Assembly (NCBI RefSeq): GCF_027111275.1
Contig: NZ_CP114286.1
Location: 558,001 to 622,000, forward strand
Reading direction: 5' to 3'
Length of the DNA: 64,000 nucleotides
DNA from: Flavobacterium luteolum
GTDB taxonomy: Bacteria > Bacteroidota > Bacteroidia > Flavobacteriales > Flavobacteriaceae
Shown here in pieces: positions 42,562 through 50,829 of this stretch. How positions within the stretch are numbered: the first letter of the stretch is position 1; each line of letters opens with the position of its first letter. The notes beneath the pieces were generated by a model. The model was not told where the DNA came from, did no database searches, and saw only the letters and a program-made list of their open reading frames with translations. Position numbers and translations under genes: made by a program.

Positions 42562-43661
42562 CAACATTCGTAATTCTATTATTGCTGATTGGTTTTGCAA
42601 TTTATATGTTTCTGCAACATCCAAAATTCGGAAAAGCGCCTTCGGGAGCGAGACTAGTTCAAATTCAAAATTCGCCACAATTTAAAAACGGAAAATTCGA
42701 AAACCAGAGCTTTACGCCCGATCTCGCTGAAGGAGCAACTATGGCTGGAGTTTTGTTTGAATTTTTCTTCAAGAAAGTAGATCGAAAAATTCCAACCGAT
42801 CTTATTCCGTCTGTAAAAACCAATTTATTGGAGCTTCCTCTAGATCAAGATATTTTGGTTTGGTTTGGGCATTCGTCTTATTTTATTCAGCTTGAAGGAA
42901 AACGCTTTTTAATTGATCCCGTTTTTAGCGGTAACGCCTCTCCTATTCCTGGCACAACAAAATCGTTTAAAGGAACAGATATTTACACGGTTGACGATCT
43001 TCCAGAAATTGATTATTTATTGATTACACATGATCATTATGATCATTTGGATTACGATACATTTCTAAAATTAAAACCTAAAACTAAAAAAATAATTACG
43101 GCGCTCGGTGTGGGTTCGCACTTGGAATTCTGGGGATTTCCATCTGAAAATATCATTGAAAAAGATTGGTACAGCACTATCAAATTAGATGAAAATCTGA
43201 CAATTCATACTGCACCATCAAGACATTTTTCGGGCAGAGGTTTTAAAAGATGCAATACGCTCTGGACTTCTTTCATTCTCGAAACTAAAGATTTTAAAAT
43301 GTATTTAGGCGGAGATAGCGGCTATGATTCTCATTTTGCTGCAATTGGTGAAAAATATGGCCCATTTGATATTGCTTTAATTGATAACGGCCAGTACAAT
43401 GAAAAATGGAAATACATTCACAACATGCCGGAAGATGTTATAAAAGCCATGAAAGATCTGAAAGCAAAAAGAGTATTTCCTGTACATTCTTCAAAATTTG
43501 CTTTATCGTTACATTCTTGGGATGAACCTTTAAATAAAGTGACTCAATTGAATCGTTTATCTGAAAATCCAGTTCCACTAATTACACCAATGATTGGCGA
43601 AATTGTTGAATTGAAGAATGACAAACAAGAATTTAAACAATGGTGGAAAGGGGTTAATTAA
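42558..43661 (+). CDS. MBL-fold metallohydrolase (NAPE-PLD-like)
   Basis: A 367-residue protein. An N-terminal membrane helix or signal anchor (about 2-18) is followed by a metallo-beta-lactamase fold domain: WFGHSSYFIQLEGKRFLIDPVF, the metal motif THDHYDHLD, APSRHFSGRGFKRCNTLW, the aspartate in YLGGDSGYDSHF and the last histidine in RVFPVHSSKFALSLH. This arrangement resembles the UlaG/NAPE-PLD group of phosphodiesterases. The substrate is unknown. The start overlaps the stop of the DUF1801 gene, showing translational coupling. Confidence 0.9.
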   Translation: MTTFVILLLLIGFAIYMFLQHPKFGKAPSGARLVQIQNSPQFKNGKFENQSFTPDLAEGATMAGVLFEFFFKKVDRKIPTDLIPSVKTNLLELPLDQDILVWFGHSSYFIQLEGKRFLIDPVFSGNASPIPGTTKSFKGTDIYTVDDLPEIDYLLITHDHYDHLDYDTFLKLKPKTKKIITALGVGSHLEFWGFPSENIIEKDWYSTIKLDENLTIHTAPSRHFSGRGFKRCNTLWTSFILETKDFKMYLGGDSGYDSHFAAIGEKYGPFDIALIDNGQYNEKWKYIHNMPEDVIKAMKDLKAKRVFPVHSSKFALSLHSWDEPLNKVTQLNRLSENPVPLITPMIGEIVELKNDKQEFKQWWKGVN

Positions 43662-43705
43662 TTATGAATTGTTAATTATGAATTATGAGTTCTAAATCTA
43701 TGCAA

Positions 43706-43785
43706 TGTCACCCTGAGCGATCCCGAGGCTTCGGGAGAAGGGCGCTCCAATTGGCACTAGGGCTTCGACTTCGCTCAGCCTGACA
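43706..43785. repeat. TGTCAGGCTGAGCGA inverted repeat with inner hairpin
   Basis: TGTCACCCTGAGCGA (43706-43720) pairs with 43771-43785 with two mismatches, and an inner CCCGA/TCGGG stem lies at 43722-43735. It is related to the repeat at 31373-31417. Confidence 0.7.
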
Positions 43786-43847
43786 AAAGTGAACAAAACA
43801 TGAAACCTGAATCTTGAAACTCTAAAACCAAAAACAAACTAAAAACC

Positions 43848-44972
43848 GTGAAACAAAAAATAATATTTCTATCCTTTTTCTTCCTTTTAATAACCAATGC
43901 CTTTTCTCAAAACACTTATGTCTTTTTAGGATCATATAATCGTGATAAATCGGCAGAGGCTATTCAGGTTTATCAATTGGATACTTTGAGTGGGAAGCTA
44001 ACCAAATTTACGTCGGTTAAAAATATTGTAAATCCGTCATATTTGACGGTTTCTCCAAATGGGAAATATGTGTATGCGTGTACAGATACCAAAACACCAA
44101 ATGCAGGAAGTGTAAGCAGTTTTGAATTTAACGCAACAGCAAAAACTTTGACTTTTTTAAACAGCCAGAGAAGCGGTGGCGAAAATCCTGTGTATGTCAG
44201 CGTTCATAAAAGCGGAAAATGGTTGGCAAATGCCAATTATACAGAAGGAAGCGTATCGGTTTATCCGCTTCTAGAAAATGGTAAAATTGATTCTATTGCG
44301 CAGAATTTTCAATATACAGATGGAAGCGTCAATAAAGAAAGACAAACCAAATCTCATGTGCATTCTGCCGTATTTTCTCCACAGTGCGATTATTTGTTTT
44401 TACCCGATTTAGGCGCCGACAAAATACGCTGTTATGCTTTTGATGAAAATCAGAAAAAACCTTTAATAGAAACTCAAAATCCATTTACCAAAACCGATTT
44501 GGAAGCTGGACCAAGACATTTTACCTTTCACCCAAATCAAAAATGGGGATATTGCATTGAAGAAATGGCTGGACAAGTAAGTGTTTACAATTATGAAAAT
44601 GGCATTTTAAAAAAAATACAGCGCATTGCCACACATCCCGACAAAATTAAAGAAGGTTTTGAGAGCTCTGATATTCATATTTCTCCCGACGGAAAGTTTC
44701 TTTACGCCACAAACCGAGGCAAGGAAAACAATATCGCAATTTTCTCTATTGATGAAAACGGACTTTTGAAAAACATTGGTTATCAATCTACTTTAGGAAA
44801 ACATCCTCGTATTTTTGCTATTGACGAAAGCGGAAAATTTCTAGTTGCTTCGAATGTTTTAACGGGTAATATTATAGTTTTTAAAAGAAATCTGAAAACG
44901 GGATTATTAAAGAAAGTAGGAAAAGAAGTAAAAATGGAGAATGTTTCCTGTGTGAAGATTAAGAAAATTTAA
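43848..44972 (+). CDS. Secreted lactonase family beta-propeller protein (Pgl-like)
   Basis: A 374-residue protein beginning with GTG at 43848, which starts a good signal peptide (MKQKIIFLSFFFLLITNAFSQ). The rest forms repeated beta-propeller blades with the family motifs NPSYLTVSPNGKYVYAC, HVHSAVFSPQCDYLFLPDLGADK, GPRHFTFHPN and DIHISPDGKFLYATNRG, as in YbhE-type 6-phosphogluconolactonase and carboxymuconate cyclase. Because it is exported, a role on cytoplasmic 6-phosphogluconolactone is unlikely; an extracytoplasmic lactone is a better guess. It lies after a repeat block and appears to start a new transcription unit. Confidence 0.88.
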   Translation: MKQKIIFLSFFFLLITNAFSQNTYVFLGSYNRDKSAEAIQVYQLDTLSGKLTKFTSVKNIVNPSYLTVSPNGKYVYACTDTKTPNAGSVSSFEFNATAKTLTFLNSQRSGGENPVYVSVHKSGKWLANANYTEGSVSVYPLLENGKIDSIAQNFQYTDGSVNKERQTKSHVHSAVFSPQCDYLFLPDLGADKIRCYAFDENQKKPLIETQNPFTKTDLEAGPRHFTFHPNQKWGYCIEEMAGQVSVYNYENGILKKIQRIATHPDKIKEGFESSDIHISPDGKFLYATNRGKENNIAIFSIDENGLLKNIGYQSTLGKHPRIFAIDESGKFLVASNVLTGNIIVFKRNLKTGLLKKVGKEVKMENVSCVKIKKI

Positions 44973-45003
44973 CCACAAACCATTAATCAAAAAACCATAA
45001 AAA

Positions 45004-45528
45004 ATGCAAATATCAAACTTCAATTTACAGCCAGATTTTTTAGAAAACGAAATTTCAAAATTAATTCCGCTAGAAGAAAAACATTTTGAAGCATTGTTTG
45101 AAGCAGCTTCCGATCCTTTAATTTGGGAACAGAATCCTGTAAAAGACCGATATACAAGAGAAGGTTTTAAAACTTATTTTGACATTATAATTACAAAAAG
45201 TTCCTTCTTAATTCTCGATAAACAAACCAATGAAGTTATGGGAACAACAAGTTTTTATGACTACAATCCAGAAAAATCGAATGTTGGAATTGGTTATACT
45301 TTCATTACAAGAAAATATTGGGGCGGACCATATAATAGTTCAAATAAGAGATTAATGATGGATTATGCTTTCCAGCATGTTAATTCGGTGCTTTTTCATA
45401 TCGGAGCTGAAAATTACCGTTCTCAAAAAGCCGTTTTAAAGCTAGGAGCGGAAAAAATCAACGAACTGACATTTATTATTAACGGCACTGATTTTCCTTA
45501 TTTCGAATATGAATTGAAAAAAAAGTAA
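45004..45528 (+). CDS. GNAT family N-acetyltransferase, RimJ/RimL-like
   Basis: A 174-residue protein of the RimJ/RimL type: LIPLEEKHFEALFEAASDPLIWEQNP at the start, SNVGIGYTFITRKYWGGPYNSSNKRLMMDYAF for the acetyl-CoA loop and YRSQKAVLKLGAEKINELTF at the end. Such enzymes acetylate protein N-termini or small amines; the target is unknown. It follows the lactonase by 31 bp and precedes the LOG-family gene by 46 bp. Confidence 0.88.
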   Translation: MQISNFNLQPDFLENEISKLIPLEEKHFEALFEAASDPLIWEQNPVKDRYTREGFKTYFDIIITKSSFLILDKQTNEVMGTTSFYDYNPEKSNVGIGYTFITRKYWGGPYNSSNKRLMMDYAFQHVNSVLFHIGAENYRSQKAVLKLGAEKINELTFIINGTDFPYFEYELKKK

Positions 45529-45574
45529 AATACTTCTAATTTACCATTTCACATCTAACATTTCACAAAAAAGA

Positions 45575-46156
45575 ATGAAAAGAATAACTGTTTTCTGCGC
45601 CTCTAGTTTCGGCACTGAAAAAATTTTCGAAGAACAAGCCTCAGCTTTAGGGAAAACTTTGGCCGAACAAAATATAGAATTAGTTTACGGCGGTGCAAAT
45701 GTAGGCTTGATGGGCGCAGTTGCAGATGGAGCTTTAAATGCAGGCGGAAAAGTAATTGGCGTACTTCCAAACTTTTTAAGATCTAAAGAAATTGCTCATT
45801 TGGGTTTAACCGAATTAATTTTGGTAGAAAGCATGCACGAAAGAAAAACCAAAATGAACGATTTATGCGATGGTGTAATTGCACTTCCTGGCGGTTTTGG
45901 AACACTAGAAGAACTTTTTGAAATGCTGACTTGGGCGCAATTAGGATTGCATAAAAAACCGATTGCTATTTTAAACGTAAACGGTTTCTACGATTCGCTA
46001 ATAAATTTATTGCAAACCATGACAGAAAAAGGATTACTCAAAGAAGTCAATCGAGAAATGCTTTTAGTTAGTGAAAATATTGACGATTTGCTGGAGCAAA
46101 TGAAGAATTATGTTGCGCCAACTGTTGGAAAATGGATTGATAAAAAAAAGTTATAA
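45575..46156 (+). CDS. LOG family protein (cytokinin riboside phosphoribohydrolase-like)
   Basis: A 193-residue Rossmann-fold protein of the TIGR00730 group. The motifs YGGANVGLMGAVADGAL and the catalytic/phosphate-binding PGGFGTLEELFE are complete. LOG enzymes release adenine-type bases from nucleoside 5'-monophosphates. In bacteria that make no cytokinins the role is thought to be nucleotide salvage or clean-up. Length and motif spacing are normal. Confidence in the family is high; the in vivo substrate is uncertain. Confidence 0.93.
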   Translation: MKRITVFCASSFGTEKIFEEQASALGKTLAEQNIELVYGGANVGLMGAVADGALNAGGKVIGVLPNFLRSKEIAHLGLTELILVESMHERKTKMNDLCDGVIALPGGFGTLEELFEMLTWAQLGLHKKPIAILNVNGFYDSLINLLQTMTEKGLLKEVNREMLLVSENIDDLLEQMKNYVAPTVGKWIDKKKL

Positions 46157-46267
46157 ATTGTGAATTATGAGTTAAGAGTTGCCTGTTCAGAATAAAAACT
46201 ACAAAATTTAGAGTTATATTTACAAATCCATCTCGCTTCTAACAAACAACATCTAACTTCAAAAGAA

Positions 46268-46735
46268 ATGAAAACAGAAAATAACAAATTCGCAAGAGCC
46301 GAAATGCTGATTCGAAAACCTGTTTCAGAAGTTTTTCAGGCTTTTATTGATCCGCAGATAACGAGTAAATTTTGGTTTACAAAAGGATCCGGAAAATTAG
46401 AAGAAAATCAAAAAACCGAATGGACTTGGGAAATGTATGGTTTTTCGCTTTCGGTTACCACGCTAGTTTTACAGGAAAATAAAAAGATTGTCATTGAATG
46501 GGGAAATCCAGATGAAATCACTTTGGTAGAATGGGTTTTTAGTCCTTTAAACGAAAATGAAACTTTTGTGAGCATTACTAATTCTGGTTTTCATGGAGAT
46601 TCAGACAAAATAATTGATCAGGTTCGCAATTCAACTGAAGGTTTTACTTTGGTTTTAGCGGGTGCAAAAGCTTATTTGGAGCATCGTTTACAATTGAATT
46701 TGGTTTTGGATCGTTTTCCGAAAGGTCTTGCTTAA
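46268..46735 (+). CDS. SRPBCC (AHSA1-like) domain protein
   Basis: A 155-residue protein with the AHSA1-type START fold: FARAEMLIRKPVSEVFQAFIDPQITSKFWFTKGSG, TEWTWEMYGFSLSVTTLVLQENKKIVIEWG and the C-terminal helix STEGFTLVLAGAKAYLEHRL. It differs strongly from the SRPBCC protein at 39285, so the two are not a recent duplication. A -7-like TATATTTA is near 46217. Function unknown. Confidence 0.88.
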   Translation: MKTENNKFARAEMLIRKPVSEVFQAFIDPQITSKFWFTKGSGKLEENQKTEWTWEMYGFSLSVTTLVLQENKKIVIEWGNPDEITLVEWVFSPLNENETFVSITNSGFHGDSDKIIDQVRNSTEGFTLVLAGAKAYLEHRLQLNLVLDRFPKGLA

Positions 46736-46744
46736 TTTCATTTA

Positions 46745-46884
46745 ACCGCAAAGAGCGCAAAGTTTTTTTGAGAGTCATTAAAATGAAAAGTTTGCAAAGC
46801 ATTTTCTACACAAAACTTTGCGAACTTAAAATATAGATTTTGCTTAATCTTCGTATTAAAAAAAACCTTAGCGCACTTTGCGGT
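46745..46884. repeat. Nested inverted repeats of the ACCGCAAAG type
   Basis: ACCGCAAAGAGCGC (46745-46758) is repeated inverted at 46871-46884 with one mismatch, and the arms extend further inward with T and A runs. Inside, AAGTTTGCAAAG (46788-46799) pairs with 46816-46827. It fills most of the gap between the SRPBCC and DUF1801 genes and may end transcription. Confidence 0.65.
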
Positions 46885-46936
46885 AAAAATTTAACTACAA
46901 AGAAAGGCAAATTGAAACAATTAAAAACAAAAGAAA

Positions 46937-47305
46937 ATGGAAGTAAAAAAGCCGGAAAATATAGACGAATACATTGGCGGATTTCCTAATGACGTTCAGG
47001 AAGTTTTAGAAAATGTTAGAGCAACGATTCATCAAGCAGCGCCAAATGCTAAGGAAAAAATTAGCTATTCTATGCCAGCTTTTGAGCAAAATGGTATTGT
47101 AGTTTATTTTGCTGCTTTCAAAAACCATATCGGACTTTACGCTTTGCCAAGCGGACATGAAGCTTTTGCCGCAAAACTTTCTAAATATAAATCAGGAAAA
47201 GGTTCTGTTCAATTTCCATTAAAAGATCCAATGCCTTATGATTTGATTACTGAAATTGTAAAGTTTAGAGTCAAAGAAAATCTTGAAAAAGCCAAAAAGA
47301 AATAA
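46937..47305 (+). CDS. DUF1801 protein, YdhG/frataxin-like
   Basis: A 122-residue protein. IDEYIGGFPNDVQEVLENVRATIHQAAPNAKEKISYSMPAF (about 9-49) followed by VYFAAFKNHIGLYALPSG and GSVQFPLKDPMPYDLI is the classic YdhG pattern. In Bacillus subtilis the homologue Fra acts as an iron chaperone supporting Fe-S and heme assembly; transfer of that role here is inference. It is the third DUF1801 gene in the region and the one closest to the characterised type. Confidence 0.88.
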   Translation: MEVKKPENIDEYIGGFPNDVQEVLENVRATIHQAAPNAKEKISYSMPAFEQNGIVVYFAAFKNHIGLYALPSGHEAFAAKLSKYKSGKGSVQFPLKDPMPYDLITEIVKFRVKENLEKAKKK

Positions 47306-47346
47306 TTCTAAAATCTATTTTCTTATCATTTACAAAGTCTTATTTA

Positions 47347-48246
47347 ATGAAAAAAATAAATCTTCTTTTTTTACTTTATACCTTTTTTGTAAGCTATTCT
47401 AGTTTTGCTCAAGACGAAACTACAATTGAAAAAGAAATTTTAGAACTTCATAAACCCACAAAAAAAGTTCGTGACTCAATTATAAAGTTGCAAAAAGAAG
47501 TTTATTTAAAAATTGAATTTGAAAAAGACTCCATAATTAAAAATCAATTAAAGCTTCGTTTAGATGAATTAGAAAACGCAAAAGATCAAAATGATATTGA
47601 AGAATTAAAACTTGATTTTGTTTTTGCTAAAAACCATCCTAGTTCATACCACGCTTTACAACTAATACGAGTTCCTGTTAATCGTTTTATTGGAATGAAT
47701 TTTTATGACACTTTTGTGGAAGTTTTTGAAAATTTCACTCCAGAAATAAGGAATTCAGAAAAAGGGCAGGAAATGTCCGAGAAACTAAAATATTTCAAAC
47801 AAAGTAAAGTTGGAAGTCAAGCTCCCGATTTTAATCTGAAAGATATTAATAACAATGCCATTTCGCTTGCTGATTTTAAAAACAAACAATATGTTTTAAT
47901 AGATTTCTGGGCTAGCTGGTGTGCTCCTTGCCGCGAAGAATTACCTTATATTAAGGAATTATACAAAAATTATAAATCACTTGGCTTCGAAATTATAAGC
48001 ATTACTAGAGATGAAAACTTAGATGCCTGGAAAAAGGCTATTATTAAAGATAAAATCGAGTCTTGGAAACATATTTCAATTTTAGAGAATAATAGTTCTA
48101 TTGATAAAGATTATTTTGTTAACGGAATTCCTCATAAAATTCTTATCGATAAAAACGGCATTATTATTGGGAAATGGAAAGGCAGCGGAGAAAGCAACAA
48201 ACATGATTTACAAAAGCTTTTAAAATCGATTTTTGAAGCAGAATAA
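47347..48246 (+). CDS. TlpA-like thioredoxin-fold protein, exported
   Basis: A 299-residue exported protein with a signal peptide (to about residue 21), a Lys/Glu-rich helical domain (about 25-150, DUF4369-like position but not clearly that family) and a C-terminal TlpA/AhpC-TSA thioredoxin domain (about 155-295). The active site is W191-C192-A-P-C195 in FWASWCAPCREELP, and the cis-proline region is NGIPHKILID. It probably reduces disulfides in periplasmic proteins. The next gene starts 9 bp downstream but is unrelated in function. Confidence 0.9.
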   Translation: MKKINLLFLLYTFFVSYSSFAQDETTIEKEILELHKPTKKVRDSIIKLQKEVYLKIEFEKDSIIKNQLKLRLDELENAKDQNDIEELKLDFVFAKNHPSSYHALQLIRVPVNRFIGMNFYDTFVEVFENFTPEIRNSEKGQEMSEKLKYFKQSKVGSQAPDFNLKDINNNAISLADFKNKQYVLIDFWASWCAPCREELPYIKELYKNYKSLGFEIISITRDENLDAWKKAIIKDKIESWKHISILENNSSIDKDYFVNGIPHKILIDKNGIIIGKWKGSGESNKHDLQKLLKSIFEAE

Positions 48247-48255
48247 TATACATCA

Positions 48256-48939
48256 ATGAATTTAACCGAACATTACAATCAGCTTTACAAAACATCTTCT
48301 GAAATCATTTCGGCAGGAAAATATTCAATCGATTCTGAACTTAAAAATGAATCAGATTCCCGTTTTGGAATCACACTGCTTATTCGCCCAAATGAGGAAA
48401 TTAAAGCTAATATTCAGCAATTTATCAATGCATTAAAAAAAGCGGAACCTGAGCAGTATTTTTATCCCGATTCAGATATTCATATTACAGTAATGTCAAT
48501 TATTTCTTGTTCGGATAAATTTACTTTGAATCAGATTTCAACGAACGAATATATTGAGGTAATTTGCAGAAGTCTTGTTAATGTTGAAAAAATTAAAATT
48601 CATTATAAAGGTGTAACTGCTTCTCCATCGGCAATTATGATTCAGGGATTTCCAAGTGATGAAACACTGCATAATTTACGAAACAGACTTCGTGAAAATT
48701 TCAAGAATTCAGGATTACAGCAATCGATAGACAGCCGATATGAAATTTCTACCGCACACTCTACCATAATGCGCTTTCAAGAAAAACTTCATGATCCTAA
48801 AAAACTGATGGGAATTGCAGAAAAATTCCGTGATTATGATTTCGGAGAATTTGAGGTTAAAAACTTAGAATTGGTTTATAATGACTGGTATCAGCGTAAA
48901 AGCACTACACGTGTTTTGGGTGATTTTGGATTGAGGTGA
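48256..48939 (+). CDS. 2H phosphoesterase-like protein
   Basis: A 227-residue cytoplasmic protein. It carries two H-x-T motifs about 90 residues apart, H76-I-T78 in DSDIHITVMSI and H168-S-T170 in STAHSTIMRF, as in the 2H phosphoesterase (2'-5' RNA ligase-like) superfamily. Surrounding strands (FGITLLIRP, IHYKGVTASPSAIMIQGFP) fit the duplicated fold. Members hydrolyse cyclic phosphates or ligate RNA in vitro; the substrate here is unknown. It lies 9 bp after the TlpA-like gene. Confidence 0.72.
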   Translation: MNLTEHYNQLYKTSSEIISAGKYSIDSELKNESDSRFGITLLIRPNEEIKANIQQFINALKKAEPEQYFYPDSDIHITVMSIISCSDKFTLNQISTNEYIEVICRSLVNVEKIKIHYKGVTASPSAIMIQGFPSDETLHNLRNRLRENFKNSGLQQSIDSRYEISTAHSTIMRFQEKLHDPKKLMGIAEKFRDYDFGEFEVKNLELVYNDWYQRKSTTRVLGDFGLR

Positions 48940-49021
48940 TTTTTTTGCTTGCCACTAATTTTATTGAAGTGAATAAAAAAATAATTCGTGAAAATTCGTG
49001 GCGAAAAATAGAATCCCAACT

Positions 49022-49381
49022 TTATTTAAATTTTCCAAAATGCCATAAAACTCCCGAAGGATCGTGCAGGAAACATTCGCTTCCCCAATCTAAATGACGA
49101 GTTGGGGTTAGTTTTACACCGTATTTTTCAGTCAAATTGAGTGCTGCTAATTCATTATAATAACGATCCACATCATCAACTTCGAGAAAAATCATAGTAT
49201 TTTCGTTCCAGCTTTTATCGTAATAATCTTGGAGATAAAAAGCGATTTCTCCCGTTTTAAAAACTGAGAAATTAGATTCTAAAACTATTTCCTCAAATCC
49301 TAAATCACGATAAAAGCTTCTTGAGATTTCAAAATTTTTGGAACCAATAAAAGGACGTATTGACTTAGCATTGTGATTCAT
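49022..49381 (-). CDS. VOC (glyoxalase/bleomycin resistance fold) protein
   Basis: A 119-residue protein with one pair of beta-alpha-beta-beta-beta units: SIRPFIGSKNFEISRSFYRDLGFEEI at the N-terminus, IAFYLQDYYDKSWNENTMIFLEVDDVDRYYNEL in the middle and ECFLHDPSGVLWHFGKF at the end. The D-P-S-G-x-L-W-H motif usually supplies a metal or ligand residue. VOC proteins include antibiotic-binding proteins, lyases and dioxygenases; the role here is not assigned. It faces the preceding gene tail to tail and is the first gene of a minus-strand run. Confidence 0.85.
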   Translation of the reverse strand: MNHNAKSIRPFIGSKNFEISRSFYRDLGFEEIVLESNFSVFKTGEIAFYLQDYYDKSWNENTMIFLEVDDVDRYYNELAALNLTEKYGVKLTPTRHLDWGSECFLHDPSGVLWHFGKFK

Positions 49382-49436
49382 TTCAGTATTTATTTAAGAT
49401 TACTATTTTTTGTAAGTTAAAAAGAAATAAAACCCT

Positions 49437-50312
49437 TTATTTAACTTTCACAATATTATATTTTAAACCATCTCTCGTTTCTCTATCGTTTACGACACCA
49501 AATTGATAAACAAAATCATTATACTTTAATGTTTTGTCTTTTCTATCATAAATCAGAATAGAGATAAAGGAATCATATTTTGACGAATTGTCTGTTTTCT
49601 TTTCATTGTAAAATTCGTTAAAAATTATGCCTTTAACTTTAAGCAAATTTTGATCATACTTTACGTCAAATTGTGTTTCTTGTGTAACTTGATTTCCATA
49701 ATGCACAACTGCCTTGTAAGTACCTTCCACAAAATCGTCATACATTTCTTTTCTTACCAATGAATTATCTCTACAATCGACAGAAACAATTTTAGATTTA
49801 TTATTAAATTTGACATCCTTTATTGCTTCATTTTCAACAAATCCAACAAAACAGCTTTTATCTTTAAACACAGAGATTTTCGAGTATTTACTTCCTTTAG
49901 ATAGCAACTCGATTCGCTTTCCTGCAGGAATAACAAAATCAATATTTTTATAGTTATTGGTATCGAGAGTATCACTTAGCAAATAATTTTGCCTCGCAGT
50001 TAAATTATCAATATCATTTTTATCAAACAAAATCTCCAGCACAACTTCCTTATCAAATGATCTAACTTGTGTTACTGAGAAAGATTCATCTTTATATTTC
50101 TTAAGCTTAATAATATTAAAATCACATCCTTTTTTACATTTTCCAATTAATTCTACACTATCATTTTTAGTAAGTGTAACTATTTTACCATCTTTTAAGC
50201 TGGAAGGTGTTGTAAAGTCTGATGGCAAACGAACTTTATGAGTAAAGTTTCTTTGTGCAAAAGCACAACCTGACAAAAACAACAATGCAATTAATACTAT
50301 TTTTTCTCTCAT
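49437..50312 (-). CDS. Exported protein of unknown function
   Basis: A 291-residue protein I do not recognise. It has a signal peptide (MREKIVLIALLFLSGCAFAQ); the LSGC site may make it a lipoprotein, although AFAQ is also a good signal peptidase I site. The mature part is rich in beta-strands and has four cysteines in two pairs, CKKGC near 58-62 and two single ones near residues 154 and 180. No catalytic motif is seen. It lies between a VOC gene and another small lipoprotein gene on the same strand. Confidence 0.7.
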   Translation of the reverse strand: MREKIVLIALLFLSGCAFAQRNFTHKVRLPSDFTTPSSLKDGKIVTLTKNDSVELIGKCKKGCDFNIIKLKKYKDESFSVTQVRSFDKEVVLEILFDKNDIDNLTARQNYLLSDTLDTNNYKNIDFVIPAGKRIELLSKGSKYSKISVFKDKSCFVGFVENEAIKDVKFNNKSKIVSVDCRDNSLVRKEMYDDFVEGTYKAVVHYGNQVTQETQFDVKYDQNLLKVKGIIFNEFYNEKKTDNSSKYDSFISILIYDRKDKTLKYNDFVYQFGVVNDRETRDGLKYNIVKVK

Positions 50313-50359
50313 TTATTTTTTCTGATATACTATTGAAAAACTTATTCGCTTCTGAAAGA

Positions 50360-50818
50360 TTACAAATTTATGTCGTTATAATAAATTAAAAACCATTTAT
50401 TTTTGATCAGTTTAAATTGTCTTTCGACTTCAAAACCGCTGTTATCAATCCAAAATTTCTCCGTAATTAATGTATCCGTTTTTATTATTGAATGTTGATA
50501 CTCTCCTATTTCAGTTTTTTCAGCAACCGGAATTACTTGAAACTGCCAGTTTTTTCGCGTCCAATTGCTCTGCTCAAAACCAGTGATATGCTTTCCTTCA
50601 ATAGGGAAATCAACTCTCGAAACCTGAAAAATTGAATCTGAGTGGAATTTTTTATTGAACTCATCAAAATTCTCAGGCAGTTCTCTTTTTGCAGATCTTG
50701 CAACGCTATCAATATCAGGCATTTTAGAATTCAAATCTGATTCCTGTTTTACTTTGTTAGTACAATTCAAAAAAATGAGTGCAAAAGCAAAAATTAATAA
50801 AACGCTCGAGATTTTCAT
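50360..50818 (-). CDS. Small lipoprotein, unknown
   Basis: A 152-residue protein with a clear lipoprotein signal (ALIFLNCTNK, cysteine at 19). The mature part contains FDEFNKKFHSDSIFQVSRVDFPIEG (about 55-79), a pattern that resembles the DUF4348 group of Bacteroidota lipoproteins, followed by strands ending in KWFLIYYND. Function unknown. The gene begins 11 bp after the antiporter gene on the same strand and is probably co-transcribed with it. Confidence 0.7.
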   Translation of the reverse strand: MKISSVLLIFAFALIFLNCTNKVKQESDLNSKMPDIDSVARSAKRELPENFDEFNKKFHSDSIFQVSRVDFPIEGKHITGFEQSNWTRKNWQFQVIPVAEKTEIGEYQHSIIKTDTLITEKFWIDNSGFEVERQFKLIKNKWFLIYYNDINL

Positions 50819-50829
50819 TAAAATGAAAT

